This document shows, one piece after another, positions 56,463 to 64,000 of a stretch of DNA of 64,000 bases. Each line of letters opens with the position of its first letter. The first letter of the stretch is position 1. The position numbers and the translations under genes were made by a program. Source of the stretch: Rheinheimera mangrovi (GTDB lineage: Bacteria > Pseudomonadota > Gammaproteobacteria > Enterobacterales > Alteromonadaceae). The notes beneath the pieces were generated by a model, which did not search any database, had not been told where the DNA came from, and saw nothing but the letters and a program-made list of their open reading frames with translations. The stretch lies in assembly GCF_003990335.1 (NCBI RefSeq), contig NZ_CP034683.1:3951501-4015500 (forward strand), written 5' to 3'.

Positions 56463-57911
56463 TCAGTAGCCTATGGCCACAGCCACACACATGGTCAGCA
56501 TGCTCATGGCAGTCAGTAATAACCAAAGCGGCCACATAGCACGCAGCCACTGCGTAAACTCAACACCAGCTATGGCCAGCGTGCCCATCAAAGCGGCTGA
56601 GGTGGGATAAAACAGATGCGCTAAACCATCACCCAACTGAAAAGCCAGCACTGCGGTCTGACGGCTGATACCCACCAGATCCGACAAAGGCGCCATCAAA
56701 GGCATAGTTAAAGCGGCCTGACCTGAGCCTGAAGTAACGAAAAAATTAAAACCACTCTGAAACACCAGCATGGCCTGAGCAGCAAACAGCTCTGAGTGGC
56801 CATTGATACTGCTGGCGGCAGAATGCAGCATGGTGTTTAAAATGGTGGGATGTTCAGGATTAGTACCGCCCAGCAGCAAAATAATGCCTTGGGCTATGCC
56901 CACCACTAAAGCTGCAGGTAACAACTGAGAAGCTCCGGTTTTAAAGGCGTCAACATAATCATTTAGGCTGGCATTATTTAGTTTCAGCACTGTGCCTAAG
57001 GTCATAGCCACAATAGCCATGACAAAAAACTGCGTAGCAATTTCACGCAGAAAATAGCCCTGAGTCACTACACCCCAGACCACCCACACCATGCCTGCCA
57101 CTAAGGTCAAAACGACCAGTGAATGCCCCCAGTGAAACTGATGTTCTATCTGAAAGTTGGTTTCCACATCAGCTATACGTCTAAGCCGTTCTGCGCGCCA
57201 AATAAACCAGGCTATATAAATCAGCGTAAACGCCAGCCACATGGCAATACGAAAACCCGAGCCGGACAAAGGCGGTAAACCAGCAATACTTTGGGCTATT
57301 GCCACAGAAAAAGGGTTCATCCACGAGGTTGCAAAACCTATCTGAGTGGCACCATAAGTCAGAAGCACAGCGGTAATAGCGTCGTAGCCCAACATTCGTA
57401 CCAGCGGCACCAGCAAAATAGCAAAGGCCATCGCCTCTTCACCCATGCCAAAAATAGCGCCGCCCAAAGAGAAAAACAGCGCCATCACAGGCAATAACAA
57501 ACGGGCTTTATGCTGCATTTTGCTGATCAACAGCTTAAGCAATTCATCCACTGCCCCAGTGCGCAGCAGCACACCAAAACTACCGCCAACCAACAGAATA
57601 AAAATAATCACGCCTATGGCTGAGCCATTTCTGGAGCCCGAGGTCATGCCGTCAAAAAATGCAGTCAGCACTCCGGTTTTTTCGCCATCAGCAAATAAAG
57701 ACACAGCCTGAGGCTCGCCGTTGTGCGCAGTGCGATAACTATCGGCCAGTAATAATTGTCGTCCTGTGTTGGTATCCAGAGCCGTATCAAACTGACCTTG
57801 CGGCACTATCAAGGTCAGCAGGGCTGAACAAAGTAATACCCCAAATACAATCAGCAAGGTATCTGGCATACGCCAGCCCGTTGCTTTGATGCCGGATGGC
57901 AACTCACTCAT
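56463..57911 (-). CDS. YfcC-type (DcuC superfamily) transporter
   Basis: A 482-residue inner membrane carrier of the YfcC/C4-dicarboxylate anaerobic carrier superfamily, with eleven or so membrane segments and family blocks FGMGEEAMAFAILLVPL, YGATQIGFATSWMNPFSVAIAQ and TSGSGQAALTMPLMAPL. Substrates of this group are thought to be amino acids, peptides or C4 acids. Sitting between a cyanophycinase and an isoaspartyl dipeptidase, it may import Asp/Arg or beta-Asp-Arg dipeptide; this is inference. Its start overlaps the cyanophycinase stop by 4 bp. Confidence 0.87.
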   Translation of the reverse strand: MSELPSGIKATGWRMPDTLLIVFGVLLCSALLTLIVPQGQFDTALDTNTGRQLLLADSYRTAHNGEPQAVSLFADGEKTGVLTAFFDGMTSGSRNGSAIGVIIFILLVGGSFGVLLRTGAVDELLKLLISKMQHKARLLLPVMALFFSLGGAIFGMGEEAMAFAILLVPLVRMLGYDAITAVLLTYGATQIGFATSWMNPFSVAIAQSIAGLPPLSGSGFRIAMWLAFTLIYIAWFIWRAERLRRIADVETNFQIEHQFHWGHSLVVLTLVAGMVWVVWGVVTQGYFLREIATQFFVMAIVAMTLGTVLKLNNASLNDYVDAFKTGASQLLPAALVVGIAQGIILLLGGTNPEHPTILNTMLHSAASSINGHSELFAAQAMLVFQSGFNFFVTSGSGQAALTMPLMAPLSDLVGISRQTAVLAFQLGDGLAHLFYPTSAALMGTLAIAGVEFTQWLRAMWPLWLLLTAMSMLTMCVAVAIGY

Positions 57912-59626
57912 AAGTCACCTGCAGACTCATAGGCCACCTTTAGACTCATAGGCAAGTTCAGGTAACGCCAGCGGCCATCCTCGCGCTGACAAGCCTGCAC
58001 CTGACCGGGCAACGCCTGCCAGACCCGACCATCTACAGCAGAATAAGTATCAGGTGCTACTTTGCTGTTATCTACCAGATCAGGCGCAGTGCATTGCAGC
58101 TTGGCCTGCTGAATGCCTTGCTGGAAAAAGGCAGTATCGCCAGAAAGTAAACGACTGAACTTCATGCCCGACGCCGCCCAGCCTGTGGTTTTATCGCCTT
58201 GTTTTACAGCCTTTGCTTTCGCTGCGCTGGCATCTGCTATCCAGACACCACCCCGACCTTCGATTTGCAACTGCGCTGTGTCCGGGTCGATAAAATTAGC
58301 CCGCAGCACTGTGGCTTCGTCCATACCAAAACCAAAGTCTGTATTGGTATCGATCAATAAACGTAATAACCGGCCTTCGCGGTTGCGCTCACGAAAATGC
58401 GTGTCTGTCACACCTAAAGTAAAAGACTGCAAGCCACCTGCGGCTCTGTAGGTTAACCAGCTGCCATCCAAATCTGAGCTGCAGCTTTGGTGGTATTGGC
58501 ACAAAGGTGCGTTAGGTTCGGTAGCATAAGCACCATACTGCAACGCTTTGACCGTTTGACCACCACTGATCATCGGGATCTTTTTCTTTGTATAACCTGA
58601 CTGCACTGCAGTACCAGCGCTGGAGCCAGCCAGTGGCACTCCGGCATCAATACGCTGATGCAATAGCCTGGCGAGTTCAGTAAATTCGCCCGGCTTTTTC
58701 TGCAGACTACGCATAGTCAGCGACTGATCACCACCGTTAATAAAAATAGCGTCAGCCTCCAACAGCAATTGCTTCATCAAATCAGGATTGCGGCACATCT
58801 GCTGCTGATAGGCTGCCAGCTCAGGGTAACGTTCAGATCGTTTGTACTGACCATTCCAGCGGAATCGATCCTCGTCTAAAGTGTCACAGTTACCTGCCTG
58901 CACCAAAGCAGGTTCTATCGGCAACCAGACCGCATCAGCACCAGCTGCATTAAACAACTGCAGGTAATAATCCACCCAATCCATAGGGCTGTTGGAGGAA
59001 GCGCTGATCAGCACTAACTTAGGCTTTTGTGCTGTCACTTTGGCAACGGCTGCTGCACCAGAGGTTTTGGCACGCGCTAGTGCACGGTTTTTCGCTGACT
59101 GAATAAAATGCTGAAACATCTGCTGCACATAAAGTTCTGTGCCGTCAAAATAGACTTTCACTTGAGCTGTGCTGCCATCCTTCAGTACAGGCCGTTGCTC
59201 AAATACATCATCCAGTAAATTCTGCTCGTCATCAGATAACTCAAAGCGCTCAAACTCGCTATACCAGCTGTCTTCCGGCCAGTCTTTGTTTTGCATCTGC
59301 TCTAATTTAGTCAGTAGCAAAGGTTTGACCTGCTGCGCTCGAGCCGCCTTATCCGGCCATTTTGGCAAAGCCTTTAATTCAGCCATGCGTTTTGCATCAG
59401 GCCTGAATACCTTCTGAGTTACACCCTGATGCTGCTGAAAATAAGCAGCGGCTGCGGCTTGTTTATCTGGCGCACAACGCTTGAGTTCGACACTGGAACA
59501 AATAGGTTCACCACCGCCAAACAGCCAAAGCTCTTTGCCTGAGGTTATATCAGCGGCCTGAACAGATGCACACAAGCACAAAGCCAAAGGCAGCAGAGTG
59601 AGAGATTTCTTAGATGGATTTAGCAT
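57908..59626 (-). CDS. Exported cyanophycinase with large insertion
   Basis: A serine peptidase of the S51/CphB type that cuts cyanophycin (multi-L-arginyl-poly-L-aspartate) to beta-Asp-Arg. The 572 residues begin with a signal peptide (about 1-25, LLPLALCLCASVQAADI), so it is exported, like extracellular CphE. The fold starts at LWLFGGGE (about 33-40), is then interrupted by about 160 residues not present in CphB, and resumes at KPKLVLISASSNSP. The nucleophile is S336 in GSSAGTA, with INGGDQ before it; DTHFRERNREGRLLRLL and GFGMDEATVLRA follow. It is the second gene of the locus and overlaps the YfcC gene by 4 bp. Confidence 0.9.
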   Translation of the reverse strand: MLNPSKKSLTLLPLALCLCASVQAADITSGKELWLFGGGEPICSSVELKRCAPDKQAAAAAYFQQHQGVTQKVFRPDAKRMAELKALPKWPDKAARAQQVKPLLLTKLEQMQNKDWPEDSWYSEFERFELSDDEQNLLDDVFEQRPVLKDGSTAQVKVYFDGTELYVQQMFQHFIQSAKNRALARAKTSGAAAVAKVTAQKPKLVLISASSNSPMDWVDYYLQLFNAAGADAVWLPIEPALVQAGNCDTLDEDRFRWNGQYKRSERYPELAAYQQQMCRNPDLMKQLLLEADAIFINGGDQSLTMRSLQKKPGEFTELARLLHQRIDAGVPLAGSSAGTAVQSGYTKKKIPMISGGQTVKALQYGAYATEPNAPLCQYHQSCSSDLDGSWLTYRAAGGLQSFTLGVTDTHFRERNREGRLLRLLIDTNTDFGFGMDEATVLRANFIDPDTAQLQIEGRGGVWIADASAAKAKAVKQGDKTTGWAASGMKFSRLLSGDTAFFQQGIQQAKLQCTAPDLVDNSKVAPDTYSAVDGRVWQALPGQVQACQREDGRWRYLNLPMSLKVAYESAGDL

Positions 59627-59670
59627 CAGATTTAATTCCGTTGCGCCAGTTGCTTCACAGCTGGCTATTT

Positions 59671-59700
59671 AGAAAAGGCGGACAATCGAGTGTCCGCCTT
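59671..59700 (-). terminator. Terminator/attenuator between the TonB receptor and cyanophycinase genes
   Basis: AAGGCGGACA and TGTCCGCCTT pair perfectly around a 6-base loop and on the minus strand are followed by TTTTC. It lies in the 91-bp gap, so it may reduce read-through from the receptor into the enzyme gene. Confidence 0.75.
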
Positions 59701-59717
59701 GAGTTTCAAAACTATAT

Positions 59718-62690
59718 TTAAAAAGAATAACGGGCGGTTAAACGCACAGAACGTGGGCTCTGATAGTTTTGATCGTTCAGGAAGTTCGGGTTTTGGCCTT
59801 CATCTTCCAGCGACAAATCGCCTTTTTCATCGTATTCAGTCACACGCTGGCTGTTCAGCACATTAAATACATTGGCTTGCAGCAGTAATCCTTTGGCCCA
59901 CTCTGGACGGTAGGAAAAGCCTAAATCCACTGTATAAGTCCATGGCGTGCGGCCAAACTGGCCTCTTTGGGTCAGCTCCTGCTCGCCATCCGCATTGCGG
60001 CAATACAAGCTGGACGCCGCATAACGTTCAAAGACTTCATACTCATCTTCGTCGACGTCAAATGGTGCATAACCAAAACAGCTGACCGGACGACCGGATT
60101 GCACCAGCAGGTTAGCCGACACTTCCATTTCTTCGTTCAGCTCGTACCCACCAAACAACTTAAAGGTATGGCGTCTGTCATTAGATAAATAGCCGTCTGT
60201 GCCATCAACAAATACTTTATGGTCAAAGTCGTTGGTTAAACCCGGCGATTCAGATTCCAGCCAGCTGTTAACTAAACCTTCGCTGTTGCCCTGACTTTTA
60301 GCCCAGACATAACTGCCCTGCATATACCAGCCGTTGCTGCTTGCGCGTTCAAAGTTAAACTCCAACGCCTTGTAAGTCCGTTTGTAATCGGCCAGTTGCA
60401 GGTAGCTGTTTGGCACTGTCACCCGTTGCAATACACCATCCCCTGCCACGTCCATATCCATTTCCAGATCTTTACCCGGGTTTAAGATGATACAAGTGGC
60501 TAATGAATCAGAGTCGAAATCTTCAAAGCCCTGATCTTCAGCAAAGTCGATAAAAGCCTGACGACCACAGTAGTCGTCGACACCGTTTTTCACTTCACGG
60601 TAAATAAAGCTGACACCACCAGTCCATAAGTCAGACAACTCACGCTGATAACCCAGAATTAATTCGTCCTGCAGCATAGGCTCTAAGTTCGCCGAAGCCA
60701 CAGTGGCCGGATCCGGTGAGCTATTGCGACCGCTGGTTAAAGTATCGCCCAGCTTTTCGCCTAACTGCAGCGGGGCCTGAGTGGTTGGGTCGACCACACC
60801 GTCATACAGATAATATTCAGTGGTGACATATTGCCAGTTCGAAGCGCGGATATTGGTGTTGGCGGCGATAGGAATATAGTAACGACCGGCATTGGCATAC
60901 AGCTTAGAGCTGGCATCACCGTTAACGTCCCAAACAAAACCTAAACGTGGCGCTATCATGTCGCTGGCATCAACAAAAGACACGCCATCGGCATTGAGGT
61001 TGTCAAAAGACTCACTGCGGATACCTGCGTATAACATCACTGTATCTGTGACGTAAAAACTGTCTTCTAAATACAGAGCTGAGTTTTTCACTTCATAGCG
61101 GCCTGACGGCGAAGTACGGGTGCGTTTGCGCACTACATGAGCATCAGCCGGAATATCAACACCGTTCCAGCGGTCTTCAAAATCGACCGGGGTATAACGG
61201 CGATAGAAAACGCCACCTGAATATTCAGCACCGGCAATGCGGGAAGTGAAGGTTTCGTCGTCGTAGCCAAAACGTAAGGTATGTTCACCAATACGCCACT
61301 CGGCATCTAAACGCAGCGCTTTACGCTCGTCGTTGTCAGGGCCAAACTCGAGCGAACGCACGTCGATATTGTTCCAGCAGCCCACGTCAATCACATCGTC
61401 TGTGTCCTGATCGTAAATATCCACTAAAGGACAATCATCGCCCGCCAGCGGGTCTGGCGTAATGTAACCTGAGTCGTTGGTTAAGCGCCCAACCAAAACA
61501 CCTACAGTAAAGTCTTCCGTCAAGTGACCTGTGTATTTACCAATCAGAATTTCGCCACCGTTACGTTCGGTGTAACGCACCCGCTCATTGCCATGCCGGC
61601 CAGTAAAGTACTCATCATCAGGGTTCAGGTATTCTGTGTAGTCGGTTTCTTCCACATTACGAATGCCTGTCACTTCCAGAATATGGTTGTCGGTAATGTA
61701 CCAGTCGAACTTAGCCAGACCATTAGGTGAAGTGTTTTCACCTGCAGTGCTGCGATCACTGCTGTACGAATCAAAACTGTCTTTTTTGCCTTCCAGCAAA
61801 CCATAAAAAAACAGCTTGTCCTGCACAATAGCACCACCACCGGACAAGCTATAAGACAACTCATCTTGTTTATCTGCCGAACGGTAAGCCGAGTAATAAC
61901 TACGCTCGCCTGCTTCGCCGCTGCGGCTGACCACATCACGACCTGATGCGGCTAAATCAGCAGGAGACCAGACAGTTGAGCCACTAAACTCCCACTCGTT
62001 TGTACCACGTTTGGTGACAATATTGACCACACCACCTAAGGCGCGGCCATATTCGGCGCCAAAACCACCGGTTTTCACTTCCTGCTCGCCAATAGCGTCA
62101 AAAGGCACACGGCCATAAGATAAAAAAGTACGGGCGTTGGTCACATCAAAACCATTGATGTAGTAGCCATTTTCAGCCACAGAAGAACCACCAAAAGACG
62201 CCAGCTTGCCAAAACCACTGTCGCCCCGCACTGTGCCGGGCGCGAGTAACGCCACATCGCTGATATCACGGCCTACAGGCAAACGTTCCATCTGAGCGGC
62301 AGTAAAGACAGTGCTCGACTCCACGGACGACGTATCAATAGGACTGATGCTTGAGCCCACCACAGAAATACGTTCTGTGGTGTCGTCACTGAAACTGACC
62401 GGAGTACCAGTGCCTATAGCGACATTCACTTCACGGGTTACGCCATTGGCGACCACCTGATAACGACCGCTGGGTAACTGGGAGAAATTAAAACGGCCAC
62501 TGTTGTCTGAGGTCAGTTCGCGTTTTAAGCCTGTTTGTAAGTTTTTCACCGAAATAGTCACACCCTTTTCGGTCTGACCAAAAATAGAACCTACGGATAA
62601 ATCGGCATACGCCATATTCTGGCTAAGGGCTGCGGTAATTAGCGCAGCCAAAGCGGAACGGCGCAGGCATTTCAGCTTCTGTTGTGTCAT
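59718..62690 (-). CDS. Oar-like TonB-dependent receptor
   Basis: A 990-residue outer membrane receptor. After the signal peptide (about residues 1-29) comes a carboxypeptidase-regulatory-like N-terminal domain (about 35-105, with LTSDNSGRFNFSQLPSGRYQVVANG), a plug domain (about 125-230, with GYYINGFDVTNART and YGRALGGVVNIVTKRGTNEW) and a large barrel ending RSVRLTARYSF. This Oar/SusC-like arrangement is typical of receptors for larger substrates such as peptides or polymers. It is the first structural gene of the cyanophycinase locus, behind an ERIC-like element, so cyanophycin fragments are a plausible substrate. Confidence 0.88.
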   Translation of the reverse strand: MTQQKLKCLRRSALAALITAALSQNMAYADLSVGSIFGQTEKGVTISVKNLQTGLKRELTSDNSGRFNFSQLPSGRYQVVANGVTREVNVAIGTGTPVSFSDDTTERISVVGSSISPIDTSSVESSTVFTAAQMERLPVGRDISDVALLAPGTVRGDSGFGKLASFGGSSVAENGYYINGFDVTNARTFLSYGRVPFDAIGEQEVKTGGFGAEYGRALGGVVNIVTKRGTNEWEFSGSTVWSPADLAASGRDVVSRSGEAGERSYYSAYRSADKQDELSYSLSGGGAIVQDKLFFYGLLEGKKDSFDSYSSDRSTAGENTSPNGLAKFDWYITDNHILEVTGIRNVEETDYTEYLNPDDEYFTGRHGNERVRYTERNGGEILIGKYTGHLTEDFTVGVLVGRLTNDSGYITPDPLAGDDCPLVDIYDQDTDDVIDVGCWNNIDVRSLEFGPDNDERKALRLDAEWRIGEHTLRFGYDDETFTSRIAGAEYSGGVFYRRYTPVDFEDRWNGVDIPADAHVVRKRTRTSPSGRYEVKNSALYLEDSFYVTDTVMLYAGIRSESFDNLNADGVSFVDASDMIAPRLGFVWDVNGDASSKLYANAGRYYIPIAANTNIRASNWQYVTTEYYLYDGVVDPTTQAPLQLGEKLGDTLTSGRNSSPDPATVASANLEPMLQDELILGYQRELSDLWTGGVSFIYREVKNGVDDYCGRQAFIDFAEDQGFEDFDSDSLATCIILNPGKDLEMDMDVAGDGVLQRVTVPNSYLQLADYKRTYKALEFNFERASSNGWYMQGSYVWAKSQGNSEGLVNSWLESESPGLTNDFDHKVFVDGTDGYLSNDRRHTFKLFGGYELNEEMEVSANLLVQSGRPVSCFGYAPFDVDEDEYEVFERYAASSLYCRNADGEQELTQRGQFGRTPWTYTVDLGFSYRPEWAKGLLLQANVFNVLNSQRVTEYDEKGDLSLEDEGQNPNFLNDQNYQSPRSVRLTARYSF

Positions 62691-62744
62691 GTTGTTAACT
62701 CCGGCTTGTTGCTACAGGTCCATGTCCGCCTGTTGTTATTATTT

Positions 62745-62872
62745 TTATCCCCGTCGCCCTTGAAGCTGCGGCTTTGTTGACTGCGCCATTTCGCCCCGGT
62801 CACATAGGTTTACTATGCTCCCGGAGACTCACTGGCTTGCCGCCTCCCCGCAACTACAAGTTCCTTGGGTAT
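62745..62872. repeat. ERIC-like (IRU) element
   Basis: About 127 bp, the canonical ERIC length. It reads TATCCCCGTC, TTGAAGCTGC and GTTGACTGCG in the left arm, CCCCGGTCACATAGGTTTAC and TATGCTCCCGG at the centre, and GACTCACTGGCTTGCCGCC, CTCCCCGCAACTACAAGTTCC and TTGGGTAT in the right arm; the last two overlap one base. These line up with ERIC blocks known from enterobacteria. It lies 54 bp upstream of the Oar-like receptor start, so it falls in the leader or promoter of that gene. Confidence 0.75.
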
Positions 62873-63082
62873 GTCGGGTCTGTCTGGTAATAACCGGCCT
62901 CTGTGTGCCTTAGCCATTACCGCCCTGGTCTGGTTTTGATTTCACTTTGATAATAGAGAGTTAAAGCCAAAGCTTATATATCCTGTTGGGGGTAGAAGCA
63001 GGTGGTACAAAACGGATAGACAGATACAAAGGCTACCCAGAAAGCAGTAGTTTATTTTTTAAACACTGCTTACAAAGGAACC
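62873..63082. other. Intergenic region between the LuxR gene and the ERIC-like element
   Basis: Presumed promoter region of the receptor gene. I see no second repeat and no clear RNA gene in it. A convincing -35/-10 pair could not be fixed by eye. Confidence 0.4.
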
Positions 63083-63967
63083 TTAGTGACTCAGAGTTTG
63101 TTGGTAGAGCTGGAGCGGATCGGTATTCTCATCTGGTCTGGCAAAAGGAATACAGTTGATAAATAATGAAAACAGCTCAGCCTGCGAGCCAATTTCCAGC
63201 TTGCGGTAAATATTCTTGCGGTGAATTTTCACTGTGCCGTCTGAGGTATTTAGCTTCTCCGCTGTTAAAGCCGACGAATAGCCACGCAGCATATAAAGCA
63301 GCACATCACGCTCTCTTTTGGTCAGCAAGGAACTGGCAAAATAACTTAAGGTACATTCCACCTGCTGGTGAGTTTTATCATCCGGATTAGCCTGCGGCAA
63401 AGCAGCAGCCAGTTGATAATGTTTAGTTAAAGCTTCAGATAAAATCGGCAACACCATATTCAGCGCCGTTAAATCGGCGGCGGTAAATTCGCTGCTATGA
63501 ATATTACGCTGCATAAAAAACACCAGCGCCGAGTCCTCATCAATACGCCACAACACATCAATAGAATCGGCCACACCGGTTTTGGAGTAGAAGGTTTCGT
63601 AGTATTCACTGGAATAAAAATCATCAGGCGCCACATCACGCAGCCAATAAGCGCCGGTAGGACAACCTGCTAAAAACAGCCGGTACTGAGGGTCAAGCGC
63701 ATAAGGCCCGGTGGAATAAATATCAGCCGACACTTTACGGTCAACAGGGTTAAAACGGTGCAATAAACTCAAAGGGTTACGGTGACGGTAATACACCAGG
63801 ACACCGCACGAATCAGTAGGGCAAACCGCATCCAGCACATCCATCACGGCAGTACTGAAATCAGCCTGACCTAAACAGCGCCACAGGCCAGAAAATGCAG
63901 CTATCACTTTGTCATCAAACATCAGCCCCAAAGCAGACCGATACACTTTACCCTTTACTGGCTCCAT
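63083..63967 (-). CDS. LuxR-family transcriptional regulator
   Basis: A 294-residue regulator with an N-terminal sensor region of about 200 residues and a C-terminal LuxR-type helix-turn-helix (about 220-275): LLTKRERDVLLYMLRGYSSALTAEKLNTSDGTVKIHRKNIYRKL. No receiver domain or autoinducer-binding signature is obvious, so the ligand is unknown. The ATG at 63967, behind GAGGTGGGT, is the best start; a frame to 63997 exists but is near the window edge, so upstream sequence is missing. It is the first gene on the strand that reads into the cyanophycinase locus and is a candidate regulator of it. Confidence 0.82.
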   Translation of the reverse strand: MEPVKGKVYRSALGLMFDDKVIAAFSGLWRCLGQADFSTAVMDVLDAVCPTDSCGVLVYYRHRNPLSLLHRFNPVDRKVSADIYSTGPYALDPQYRLFLAGCPTGAYWLRDVAPDDFYSSEYYETFYSKTGVADSIDVLWRIDEDSALVFFMQRNIHSSEFTAADLTALNMVLPILSEALTKHYQLAAALPQANPDDKTHQQVECTLSYFASSLLTKRERDVLLYMLRGYSSALTAEKLNTSDGTVKIHRKNIYRKLEIGSQAELFSLFINCIPFARPDENTDPLQLYQQTLSH

Positions 63968-64000
63968 ACCCACCTCAAGCCCAAGCCGGTCGTCCAACGC

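Overview
The window is a single chromosomal stretch of a Gram-negative gammaproteobacterium. Protein sequences and gene order both point to the Alteromonadales/Chromatiales side, for example Rheinheimera or a close relative. That placement is an inference from protein style (ZapD, LpoA and DolP present, ampDE-pdhR synteny, Oar-like TonB receptors), not a database result. Both window edges cut genes: aceE loses its 3' part at the left, and a LuxR-type regulator starts close to the right edge.

Layout. Positions 1-6026 hold aceE, pdhR, ampE and ampD (minus strand), then a membrane-anchored retropepsin-like protease and nadC (plus). PdhR-type operators lie upstream of pdhR. Positions 6134-13050 hold a cold-shock/DUF1294 membrane protein, a type IV pilus set (pilA, pilB, pilC, pilD) and coaE, zapD, yacG. 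Positions 13118-35442 are almost entirely minus strand apart from the dciA-like gene: mutT, secA, an M23 peptidase, then the complete division and cell wall cluster read from mraZ to lpxC (mraZ, rsmH, ftsL, ftsI, murE, murF, mraY, murD, ftsW, murG, murC, ddlB, ftsQ, ftsA, ftsZ, lpxC). A three-repeat MraZ operator sits in front of mraZ.

Positions 36014-48940 mix accessory and housekeeping genes. They include a ChrA-type transporter coupled to a flavin reductase-like gene, an unrecognised lipoprotein/secreted coiled-coil pair, the RNase P RNA gene, the cluster rsmI / lpoA-yraN-diaA-dolP, a CHASE-PAS sensor kinase and pyrC. Positions 49188-55137 hold an iron-type TonB receptor behind a Fur-like box, a large XRE regulator with a degenerate IrrE-like domain next to a divergent unknown gene, a ZIP transporter and ybaK.

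Positions 55233-63967 form the most interesting accessory block, all on the minus strand: LuxR regulator, Oar-like TonB receptor, exported cyanophycinase, YfcC-type transporter and isoaspartyl dipeptidase. Read together this looks like a locus for using cyanophycin or related beta-aspartyl peptides. A receptor and an exported cyanophycinase act outside, a transporter sits in the inner membrane, and the dipeptidase finishes the job in the cytoplasm.

Short dispersed repeats are a second theme. A GTAGGGGCG...CGCCCGT palindrome occurs at least five times in full, mostly at gene 3' ends; in two genes it supplies the stop codon. An ERIC-like element of about 127 bp precedes the Oar-like receptor. 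An 88-bp composite repeat is duplicated upstream of rnpB and appears to contain part of its promoter.
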